Positions 54,851-64,000 of a stretch of DNA of 64,000 nt are shown in pieces. How positions within the stretch are numbered: the stretch's first letter is position 1; every line of letters begins with the position of its first letter. This DNA is from Hermodice carunculata (taxonomy: Eukaryota; Annelida; Polychaeta; Eunicida; Amphinomidae), in assembly GCA_964020975.1 (NCBI GenBank), contig OZ026616.1:77965993-78029992 (forward strand), in the 5' to 3' direction. The notes below the pieces were generated by a model. The model saw only the letters and a program-made list of their open reading frames with translations. It was not told the DNA's origin and made no database searches. Position numbers and translations under genes: made by a program.

Positions 54851-57566
54851 ACACTATTCCTGTGACATTACAAATACCTTTATGTGTCCTTTGTACACAT
54901 TTAAATCTCACTTTGGCAGGGAAAAATCTGCCCACAAAGTTTCACCAGGTGTTGATGGGTAGAGCATATAGGTACAGATTCTGCAAGTACTGGGAATCCC
55001 TACTACAATCAGATTTTATTAAATTTGAGTTTCGTTTTTGAACAAATGGGAGGGCAAGGATGCAATAATACAGGGAATGTGTCTTACTACATGTACAATA
55101 ATGTTGTTATTATACAAGAAGTCCACACAGCTGACCCTTTGATCCCAGTGTTCCAATCAAATTCGATACTTATGCACACTATACATTTACAACATATGGG
55201 TATCAAAAGGCTTCATATTGTTTGAGATTTTTACATTTCTATTCTTAGTATGATCAGCTGGACCCATGACACCATGATCATTTTGTTGTTGCAAAGTACA
55301 ATAGGTAAAAAATAGCTAAATAAAAAAAGTTAAGCAGATAAGGCCCCTTTGCACATTAATATATGTAGTTCAATAAATCATTTTTGCTTTATTTAAAACA
55401 CTGTACAATGAACTCCACATTTAATAAATTTCAGTACATTCATTGATGTACTGGAGATAAAAAGTCTGGAAAGCTCCCAAAACAAAAAAACCCATAGATT
55501 TATGTACATGTTAACAACTGGTGGGAAAAAGTATAAAACATCAAATGCATATTTCTTTTGCTGACCAACCCAAGGCAGAACCTGCTATGCACCAAACATA
55601 TCTACTTCTTTGTAGGTTTGTATACAGAAGCATACTTTTCATAGCAATAGAAAACATTTGTCAATGACATTGCAATTCCACCAATGCTGGAAATCATATA
55701 AACTTGAAGTTGATTACCGGCAGATCACAAGTTTGCCACACTTTTTGTTCACAAAATGTCTGAGGCTTACCTAGTAAGTATGTTCACACTATCTGTGACC
55801 GGCTGACCTCTTGATAATTTATCTAGTATAACGTCCAAGCACAATTTTTCAGATTCAAGTTTACATGGAATTTTTCATATACATGTATATCTATGTACAT
55901 ATACATATATATGTGTGTGTGTGTGTGTGTGCAACATCATTTTCCAAGACATTTAACAAATGTTTTTAAAACTTGTGACAATTTGTGTGATGCTCAGAGC
56001 CCAAAGACAATTTGTGCAGTCTCTCTTCAGGAAGAAGACTTCACTTATGAGCATACCACATGTATTCACTGATCAGCAAGGTGCTGCATATCTCGCACGC
56101 AAGTTGTACACATCAGTAAATCCTCTTACATAATGCAAAACAGTATTTTGTACTTCAATTTACAACATTTCCTGTGACTGTCGCCACATAAAGATGTACA
56201 CTGTGAAAACACAGCAGGAAAGTTTTCCCAGGAAGTGTCTACCACCACCAAGTAATACATGTATCAGTTCACACAGAAGTTCAACTAATTCTTCTGTCTT
56301 ACACATGTATAAACTTGTACTGTAGCAAGGTACAGGTTTATATACATTTTGATGTGCAGCACCATAATTATTGTACAGTATATCTAAAAGATATTTTAAG
56401 GTACATGTATTTAATCATTATTTTAACTGAAACCCTTGCAAAGCTGTATTTCAGAACACTGCATGAGCAGATGTGACCTTTGATCAAGTTTGGCAACTTC
56501 CTGAGTTCCATGGTCTGCTGACTGGCTGATGTTACCAGACTTAAATGGGTCAGATCTGCGTGCAGAGGTCTCAATTATGGTTCTGCTGGAAATACATGCA
56601 TAATGAGGACAGAGTTATTTATGCCTGTTATGTTTTTTTTTTCTTCTTTTTATTATTGAAATGTACTTCAAGGCCTCTTAAAATTTTCACAAGCATACAT
56701 ACAGTGCACAAGGGGTGGGGGGTGGGGGGTGGGGAAGAACTGCAAGACCTTCATGTATGTATTATTTCTCCAAAATGTAAAACCTGTTGATATAAATGTA
56801 TAACAGTCAAAAATGAACATTGTACTTAAAATTGCACAAATCTAGGGGAGTGGACAAGAAGGGTCTGAGTCTGCTTGTAACTGTAGTACGTGGCCATCCT
56901 TTAAGCCACAAACAGGGATCTGTCACCACATAATTGAACTATTGAGCCCCCCCCCCCCCCCCAAAAAAAAAAAAAAAAAAAAAAAATCTGCTAGGAACAA
57001 GTAACAAGTCTACTTACAGTTAATAATGACAGTAGGTGCAGCTGTCTTCTTGCCTTTCTTTGGTCATGGTTGATGGATTTAAAGCATAAATTACCTGATC
57101 TCACCACATGCTTGACCACAATACTAAATACACACTACAGTGCACAGGAATCTTGTCAGCTGACTTGGTAAAGCATTTCATTGTTATACTTTAAGAATCG
57201 AAATTTGTTCAATGTATACAGTCCTCCAGGATAAATATAAACAAACAGGAAATTAAGATCTTAAAATAATTGCACCAGCACCTTATTACTATGAAATTCA
57301 GGCTTTGATATAAGTTAAGGTCTCTGTTACTCATTAACTTAAAGACCAACTGCTCAAACATAAAATATATGTAATTCCTACACTGAAAGTGGCATAACCA
57401 CAAAACTTACATTCATTATTATGCATATAAATTGAATACTCTTCAACTTTCACCGAAAGCCCTCAGTATTTGTTAAAAAATATTTTTAATCTCGTATGAA
57501 ACCCAACCCTCAATATGAAGAATGTACACATCTTTGTTTATTTTTCTCTTGCAGTGCCATCTGGTA

Positions 57567-57731
57567 TCATATATTCCACTTCTTTGGTGGTTGTTTGAAT
57601 TTAAGTGGTGGTGCTGCTGGTGGTATTCGGAACTCCTGCTGTTTTGCTTCCACACGACTCTGCAGATCATCTATTCGGATGTCTTTCAAATGTAGTAGAT
57701 GCTCTAACCGACGTACTTTTGCCTTTAGGAT
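57567..57731 (-). CDS. SPEF1: SPEF1 last exon (coiled coil, stop)
   Basis: The acceptor on the minus strand is TTTATAG. It encodes ILKAKVRRLEHLLHLKDIRI and DDLQSRVEAKQQEF, then a proline-rich tail and TGA at 57569-57567. It starts in phase 0, as the previous exon requires. Confidence 0.9.
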   Translation of the reverse strand: MLKAKVRRLEHLLHLKDIRIDDLQSRVEAKQQEFRIPPAAPPLKFKQPPKKWNI

Positions 57732-60700
57732 CTATAAAAGCATGAAATGAGAGTGTGTTTGTAATTTTAAGCACTCGAAATATTTTCAATCAGCATTGTT
57801 CCTTCTCATATAAAGTGTCCCATAAAATGGTCCAGTTATTGTTACTGTGACTAATCATGGTTTAACTTGAGCTTTTACCCAGTTTTTGCATTGCAATTTG
57901 CTACTACAGTAGTCCCTCTTTTGAGCGACCGCCCCTAGTGCCACCCAAAAGGCGGTCAAATAAATCAGGTGGTCCCTCAAAGGTATAAATAACACGAAAA
58001 GCACTACAGAAAGACCTGACAACTGTGGTCTCTCAAAGGAGGGGGTCTCCCAAAGAAGGAACTATTGTATGCCCTTCATTTTCCCATGTGCTCCTTAAAA
58101 TCAAAATCAAGAAGCACAACTGCAACTGAAAAATTTGGTTTGTGAAAATATGGGGCAAGCTATAGTCATGTAATTACACAATTTTTCCTGAACAACTTTT
58201 CAGAGGTGAAATAGACTCATAATTTTGCCTCTCATATTTTCCAAAGTACAGTTGAACCTGCTCTCACACCCAGATCCCCTGTGCAAGCAGGTCCAGGTCC
58301 TCCCTGCAATTTTTTCCTTGTATTTTACTTGCCATCTGTCTAATTTGCCCAGCATGCGACATGTTAACCCTGCTAATCACTGCTATAGTTGCTTTCTCAT
58401 TTTTGTTAAACATTTAACTGTGAAAAGATTCAACTTTCTCATGAAGATACCTTTCATTCAAATACCAGCAAGCCTAGTCTAAAGCAAAAAATAATAATTA
58501 TCTTAGTCAACAGCTTTTCTTGAGCCACTTTGTGCGCAATGTGCAGAAAGTGTCCCGAGGAAAGCAGTTGACTCAATCTTAAATCAGCACTTTCAGGGCT
58601 AAGGTTCCAGCAATAGAGAGGGAAAAAAAAAACAACTGTGTTAGTCAACCTGCATGGCTGCCAGTTGAACATTACAACTGTAAGACTGTTTGCATTGTAC
58701 TGGTACCATACTGAACTGCTTCACAATGTTACTTGGACACGTCACAGGAAGAACAAAGGAAACATTCCCTGCTGGGTTACTCCACCTTGCTCTATTGTGT
58801 CTACTTTCAGGAATGGACAGAAATATATTAAACAATACTTTTTGTGCAATATAAGAAATTTTCTGTAAAATTCCACATTGTTACCTATGTAACTCCTCAA
58901 ATATTATAAATTTTATTCTCAATTCTTCCAATTTTTATTTTCATTTCATTTTCTTATTTATCATTTACTACAAAATACCTACATTAAAGCACTTAAATTT
59001 AAAAAAAAAAAAAAAAAAAAGAGTGCCCTTATGGTACAATCTAGAAGATGTTAGACAGAAATAGGTGGCTCTTATGATAGCAACTTTAGTTAAAAATTCA
59101 TAACACGAGTCTCCTAGACCATAATTACTGTATTTCAGATAACAGAAATACATTGTACTGTATTATGATATTATCTTGTATATGTACATGTATTACACTA
59201 CTCTGGTCAAAACAGTGAATTGAATCTTCTATCTTGAATCTATTGGGATTAATTGTATTGACCCCAAAACCCTGTATTAAGGGACCATTTTCACAGGTTT
59301 CAAGTGTAAATAAATACAATTCTGTAGTTACTACAGAATTGTGTGACTAAAGGTGTAGACCTGGGTGTGGGGGCTACCTAGGTCCCCACTGGGGTCCATG
59401 GAATGAAACTAAAATTTTTGCAACGGGAATTTGAAGGGGTATGCAGTGAGCTACATAGGTATAATACTAGCACTGGTAATGAAGCAAGCATGAAACTGCA
59501 GTAAAATGGACTGATGACTGCTTCAAAAATGATGTAAAAAGGGATAGATAAACAACAGGAAAATAACAGACTGTATGTAAAAAAGCAATATGTGCAAAAA
59601 TTTGAGGACTAATCTTTTTTCTTTTTTTCAAAGTTGGCAGGTCAGTAGATATTCCAAACAATCTGGTTAATTTCAGCAGAACTACTGAGAATTTCATGAT
59701 ACTGAAACCTTGTCACCGTGCATCATAAACTTTAATCTTAATTAACCAAAACTAATAGAATCAGGTTTTACGTTCCTGCAATGCTATCACATGCAGACTA
59801 GACTGAAAAACAGCAATGATCTTTGTGACTAATTTTTGTAATTATCCAAACCCAAGCATTCCTTTTACCTCCCTGCATATTCACATGCTACGTATACCTT
59901 AATATTTGGGATGGATATTCATGAATTATAAGGAAAAAAATGCAGTGCTGCATGGTGGCCAATACAAGTCCATAGACCCTTTTAGGACCCCACACGCAGC
60001 TCCACAGGGTGATTATCTGCATAGTCTTACTTATTTGCATAATAAATCCCTTTGAAGCGTTTATTAAGCAAATAGACAAATTTATGCAAATGAACACCAT
60101 CAAGTGCTGCCACCTGGTGTCGAAAGCTACTATTGTCCACGTAATTCCTGATGTCCCTTGGGAAAATTTATGATAACAAAGTATATCCACTCCACACAAA
60201 CAGATGGAAATTAATCACATCTTATTCTACAGTATCAATTGGAATATGAACATTACTACATATGCAAACTATTAAAAAAATATTGACAATGTGACAACAG
60301 ACACAACTCGAAATATTAGCAAATATATATACATGTAGATGAACAACTTGAAACATGGTATAGCAGAAACTTGCCATAGACACATTGAAAACACTCTGAT
60401 TTTCAGCTGCTACAAACATACCTCTATGGTTTCATTTTTAGCTAGGACTTCTTGTTCAGCTTCCTCTACCCACAGTTTTGGGACCATTTCTTTTCGGTAC
60501 TGACCAGAATTGGTCATCTGCACATCCGATCTGTAGTCTTTATCACGGGGCGATTGATACTGGTCTTGTCTCATCCAGTCAGGCATGCCCGGTGATTGTT
60601 GAAGGTTCTGTAAAGAACGGGATTTCCCCATGGAGTTCCCGCTGTTACTTTGGCTGTATAAGATATAAAGTTGAAAACAATTAAAACTGCAAGCACGTCA

Positions 60701-60991
60701 ATGATAAATATATCAATCGCACTTTTAAAATTATACAAAAATACCAGACAAGCAAAACAACCTGTCAAATCATGTATATTACTTAAGTTAAAAGACAAGA
60801 ATTGTCGTATATTCCATTCACATACTGCATGTCATGACAAAATAACTCAGGATTATGGCCCCTGTTTTGTATGCACTTAAAGTTCTTTGTCCATGGGTCT
60901 CTCTTAGCATAAATCGATGTTTCTCACCTTGCCTGAACTGGTTTCCGTTGAATGGGTTTGAGTCGGCCACCATCTTGGTGTGGCCCTAAGC
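57567..60991 (-). CDS. SPEF1: SPEF1 (CLAMP), C-terminal three exons
   Basis: Minus-strand exons 60991-60928, 60653-60422 and 57731-57567 join in phase. The key block ETIEILKAKVRRLEHLLHL then KDIRIDDLQSR matches human SPEF1 ETVQVLQMKVRRLEHLLQL then KNVRIEDLSRR, and EEAEQEVLAKNE matches EKEQELLASQE. SPEF1 bundles microtubules through an N-terminal calponin-homology domain and dimerises by this C-terminal coiled coil; it acts in the central apparatus of motile cilia and in apical microtubules of epithelia. The calponin-homology exons are not visible in the remaining 3 kb, so they lie right of the window. After the coil the protein ends with a proline/lysine tail, FRIPPAAPPLKFKQPPKKW, absent from the human protein as I know it. 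The middle part, rich in Q, S and N, is longer than in human. WDR6 is its convergent neighbour. Confidence 0.88.
57907..58067. mobile_element. TA-flanked MITE in the last SPEF1 intron
   Basis: The left end CAGTAGTCCCTCTTTTGAG and the right end TCTCCCAAAGAAGGAACTATTG are inverted, the right one diverged, with TA outside. Inner words GGTGGTCCCTCAAA and GTGGTCTCTCAAAG tie it to the copy at 8,337. Confidence 0.6.
58490..58600. repeat. Inner inverted repeat related to 52,372-52,430
   Basis: GTCAACAGCTTTTCTTG is inverted as GAGGAAAGCAGTTGAC about 45 bases on. The same arms occur at 52.4 kb. It is probably part of a TTAA-type MITE whose ends I cannot fix. Confidence 0.5.
59316..59342. repeat. 12-bp perfect hairpin
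   Basis: ACAATTCTGTAG and CTACAGAATTGT flank a TTA loop. It lies in the last SPEF1 intron. No function can be assigned. Confidence 0.8.
60422..60653 (-). CDS. SPEF1: SPEF1 middle exon
   Basis: The acceptor is ATACAG and the donor GTATGT on the minus strand. It encodes a Q/S/N-rich linker with MPDWMRQDQYQSPRD, then LWVEEAEQEVLAKNETIE, the start of the coiled coil. Confidence 0.9.
60928..60991 (-). CDS. SPEF1: SPEF1 upstream exon
   Basis: It lies between TTTCAAG and GTGAGA on the minus strand. It encodes LGPHQDGGRLKPIQRKPVQA and joins the next exon in phase 2 to give VQASQSNSG. Support is from splice sites and phase, as the linker itself is not conserved. Confidence 0.72.
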
Positions 60992-61089
60992 CTTGAAAGG
61001 AAATAAGATGATTTATCAGAGTAAGTGGAACCTGTCCAAAACTATGTGTATTTTCATGTTTTACACACACACATAATCATTCTTACGTA

Positions 61090-61267
61090 CAGTAGTCCCC
61101 CATTTATAAGGCCCTTTCACCAAAGGCCACCCCTCTTATAAGACCACCATTCTTATGCAGAAAGTGTGACATTTCCATCATAATTGTCCCCCTCTATAGA
61201 GGCGACCCCTATTATAAGACCACTTTTGGACTACATTTGGGGTGGCCTTATAAGAGGGGGACCACTG
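61090..61267. mobile_element. 178-bp TA-flanked MITE, well preserved
   Basis: The left end CAGTAGTCCCCCATTTATAA and the right end TTATAAGAGGGGGACCACTG are inverted copies, with TA at both flanks. GGCC follows inside each end. It is the best kept member of the subfamily that also includes 11,954 and 51,690. Confidence 0.8.
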
Positions 61268-61269
61268 TA

Positions 61270-63290
61270 TTTGTAAAACTTCACTTAACTATCTTTCTCT
61301 CCCTTAGACTACCACTGTATTTACGCTCGACTGTTTATGCCTATGTGCAGTCTTTTAATTATCACTTTCCAGTCTGGGCTATTTCATATGCAGCCTGTCT
61401 CTGGGGATTTGGGGCAACATTCCAAATGTTGGACCAAAATTATTCTGTATCTATGATATAACTAGTTGTTATATAACTATATATCAACATGTTCAATAGA
61501 AGTCGTGCTTTTGGGTTCTGTTGGTGGCAAACTGAAAATGACAGATGAAACTCTTGGTTGCCATGGTAACCAAAGTATTGTTTCATATTCTGATATTTTG
61601 CGAAAAAAAAAAAAAAGAATGTTTAACAACATGAAATGGTTCAACAAGGTCCCTTTTTAGCGTTGGCATCTTGAGAATTAAGTCACATCACAAATACATT
61701 TATACCTTTGATTTTTACAAAAATATATCATTTGTATCAAGCATAATTTGAGACAGTTGACATGGCAACCATGTTGGTCAGCTTATTTGATACGTTGGCC
61801 AGTTACTGCAATCTACATATGTCACCACATGAATTCAACAAATTTCAATTAAAACACATTTGTAAGCATATTCAGAAAGCTTGTGAGTAAGAACTTTCGC
61901 CACAGGACAGCTACAAATAGAACTCGGAATATGCATAGCCAAATTATCTCAAGGTCATCTTAAGTCATGTAACATGACCGCCATCTCAGATTTTTTATCT
62001 TTTCCCAGGTAAACTTAGCACCATTTGACAGTAAAATGTAACTAATAGGAAAGGTCAGAATTAGCTCGCAGGTGTGTATTTGCCCCAATACACAACTGAA
62101 TACACAAACATTTGGAGAGCTAGAGCTGTGTATTCCCATAAGATTGTGTGTTAAAGCAACCTTAAATAAACCAGTCACTTTTGTAGTTGTGGTTATATGA
62201 TTTTTGTGAGATATTTAATTATGCATCTAGATTTACTGTTTGAAATTTGGTGTTTCTATGTGCAGTAGTTTTCAAGTTATAAAGTTGCAAATTACAATGT
62301 AAAGTAATGGGAATACACAACCCTAGCCCTACACTGACTGCAGTGCCCTCTTTTAGGCAGTTCTTGAACCTTCTGTTCTTGCTCTTGCCTATTAATCCAA
62401 AACATACCTGGAAGGTCCAAACATACAGCAGATATGAGAATTGACATTTTTCTCTTACAATTCATACCATTTTAGCTCTGAAATTAATAATTCAGCCATC
62501 CATGGTGAGCACATCAAGCACTTCACAGACTGTAAACCATTGACAGCCTCTGGCTGCCATGATGCAGTCTACCTAATGTGACCTTTTACAAGTATAAGTA
62601 TTTACAGGTGCCCACTGCAACATCAAAAACTCACACAAAATTTACGATGGTGTTCCAATCAACAAATAATGCTATAACAGGGAAGTGTACATGTTAAAGA
62701 TGGTGTTTAGTGCAAATCCATGGTTCTTTCACACAACATTTCCTTCTAAGTGATCTGGGAAGGTAAGCCCTTGTAAACATGGACTCAGACTGCAATGGCA
62801 ATTTGAACGAGTCCGCATATACATGGACTCCGACTGGAAAGTGTTAGCGATGGAGAAGTACATGTATGTGTATTCATGACTTTATACCTAACTTTAACAA
62901 GCAATTTGGTGGTGTAATAACATGGCAAACTGTGTTAAAAACATTACATAACTTTACATTCTATGCAAATATTCACCAGATAAACTGTATACCACCTCAA
63001 TGGTAGATATTCTTGATAGTACTTTATACCAGAATGTGAGCTTGGTAATACAGATACATGTAAAGGGCCTTAGACTCTTAGAAATGTCAAACCCGGACTG
63101 CCTCTTGGCAGGTTAACACATTAAACACACATACAATGATGAATCTACACACAGCATCCTTAAATGACTAAATTAAATCTATGCGATTTGCAAACAAAAT
63201 CCAGTGACGATTGTTGAAATACATTCACTGTGTGGTTCTTAACATGTCCTTAATGTCACCATTTTTTTCTCTTTTTTTTTCAAATTTTTT
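61270..63290. other. SPEF1 intron, no recognised exon
   Basis: I looked on the minus strand for calponin-homology text (PRPKRN, RDFSDGV, MHNYxPANS) and found none. No other gene is seen. Confidence 0.5.
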
Positions 63291-63305
63291 TTCAGGGTTT
63301 TAGCT

Positions 63306-64000
63306 CTGCAGACCTAAGGTAGCAGAGCTTATATGATTGCTCATGTTTGTCTGTCTGTCCGTAAACCTTTTGCTTGTGGCTATAATTGACTTCAGTTTTT
63401 ATGGTACTAGCCCTACACAACGTTCAGGACTTACTGGGTAAATAGAAATCCAGGTCCCTATTGATATTGGTGGTGCCACCTAAAATATAATGGAATAAAT
63501 AGGTCAAGGTGTTTCAGAAAAATATGTTGAACCCTCTAGCATCTTTAATATTTAATGGATCCGTACAAAATTTAGTGGGAATATTTATGAGGCAAATATG
63601 ACCCAATGTGTTGAAATTACTTATTCTGACAAATAACAAAGGCTAATTGTATCAAATGTACAATGAACCTATATTGTCTAAAGAAGTTTGACAGAGAATG
63701 ATATGGGCGACCTTGACCTCCATTCACAAGGTCAAGGAGGAAATGCAGGTGTAACTGATTTTTTGTATTGGTCATTCCATTTTAACCTGTGTACATATCC
63801 ATCTACCATTACATGTATTGAACATTCGACAAAAGTCTGACTTGTGGAGTCATGGTGGCACTACTGGCGGTATTAATTGGAATTAACATCATGGATATCA
63901 GTTTGTGATAATAAATTGAGATGAAACTACAATACTTGCATCAAATATACACTAGGTCCCCGGGCCAAATTTTGGGTGACCTTGACATATTTCTTAAGGT
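63306..64000 (+). repeat. Composite repeat, 5' end, cut by the window edge
   Basis: It begins with the hairpin AGCTCTGC / GCAGAGCT, the covarying form of the hairpins at 3068 and 5893. TGTCTGTCTGTCCGT follows, as after the other copies. The inside contains several CAAGGTCA-type words. It continues past base 64000. Confidence 0.55.

Larger units (their letters stand above)
53620..57566. other. Convergent 3' region between WDR6 and SPEF1
   Basis: Nearly 4 kb without a coding exon. Long stretches at 55-56.5 kb are rich in ACATGTA-type words, and there is a (TG)n run at 55,912-55,931 and a C-run plus A-run at 56,947-56,986. It probably holds the 3' untranslated region of SPEF1. Confidence 0.45.

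Noticed and set aside
55860-55935. Possible cluster of regulatory sites (ATATACATGTATATC and TG repeat)
   Set aside because: Simple-sequence variation explains it; the same words occur across the whole window.

Overview
The window is animal nuclear DNA: spliced genes with GT-AG introns, AT-rich spacers, long microsatellites and many fossil transposons. The gene set (a CYP3-clan cytochrome P450, the tRNA-methylation cofactor WDR6 and the ciliary protein SPEF1), the frequent ACATGTA-type words and the Penelope-like, mariner, Tc1 and LINE remnants suggest a marine invertebrate. A mollusc, brachiopod, hemichordate or amphioxus would all fit. I cannot fix the species from the sequence alone.

Layout. 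1-615: remnant of a Tc1-like DNA transposon on the minus strand, running off the left edge. 1,216-13,801: last six coding exons of a CYP3-clan P450 on the plus strand; its N-terminal exons lie to the left of the window. Its introns hold a LINE 3' end (1.6-2.5 kb), a 4.2 kb composite repeat built of reiterated modules (3.07-7.27 kb), small TA-flanked inverted-repeat elements, a LINE reverse-transcriptase scrap (12.2 kb) and a (TC)84 tract. 15.1-24.4 kb is a transposon graveyard: a LINE C-terminus (minus), a Penelope-like element whose GIY-YIG endonuclease lies upstream of its reverse transcriptase (plus), a mariner (plus) and a LINE endonuclease/RT (minus). 25.3-29.5 kb holds more composite repeats, a 0.9 kb pogo/Tigger-like inverted-repeat element and TA microsatellites.

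29,616-53,050: the complete coding region of WDR6 on the plus strand, 24 coding exons and 1,181 codons. Every exon joins in phase and follows human WDR6 (1,121 aa) from the first methionine to the C-terminus. Two of its introns (after exons 4 and 18) carry minor-spliceosome (U12) donors and branch sites. 53-57.5 kb is the convergent 3' region between WDR6 and the next gene; it holds a TTAA-flanked element with an almost perfect 42-bp hairpin. 57,567-60,991: the last three coding exons of SPEF1 (CLAMP) on the minus strand; its calponin-homology exons must lie beyond the right edge. 61-64 kb is intron of that gene, with another TA-flanked MITE and the start of a composite repeat at the edge.

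The three genes have unrelated jobs (oxidative metabolism, tRNA wobble methylation, cilia), and nothing in the layout shows that they work together. No bacterial-type operon, CRISPR array, phage or LTR/retroviral element was seen. The most notable signals are the two U12 introns of WDR6, the domain-permuted Penelope-like element, a duplicated exon/intron junction inside WDR6, and repeat families whose terminal hairpins change sequence but keep pairing.
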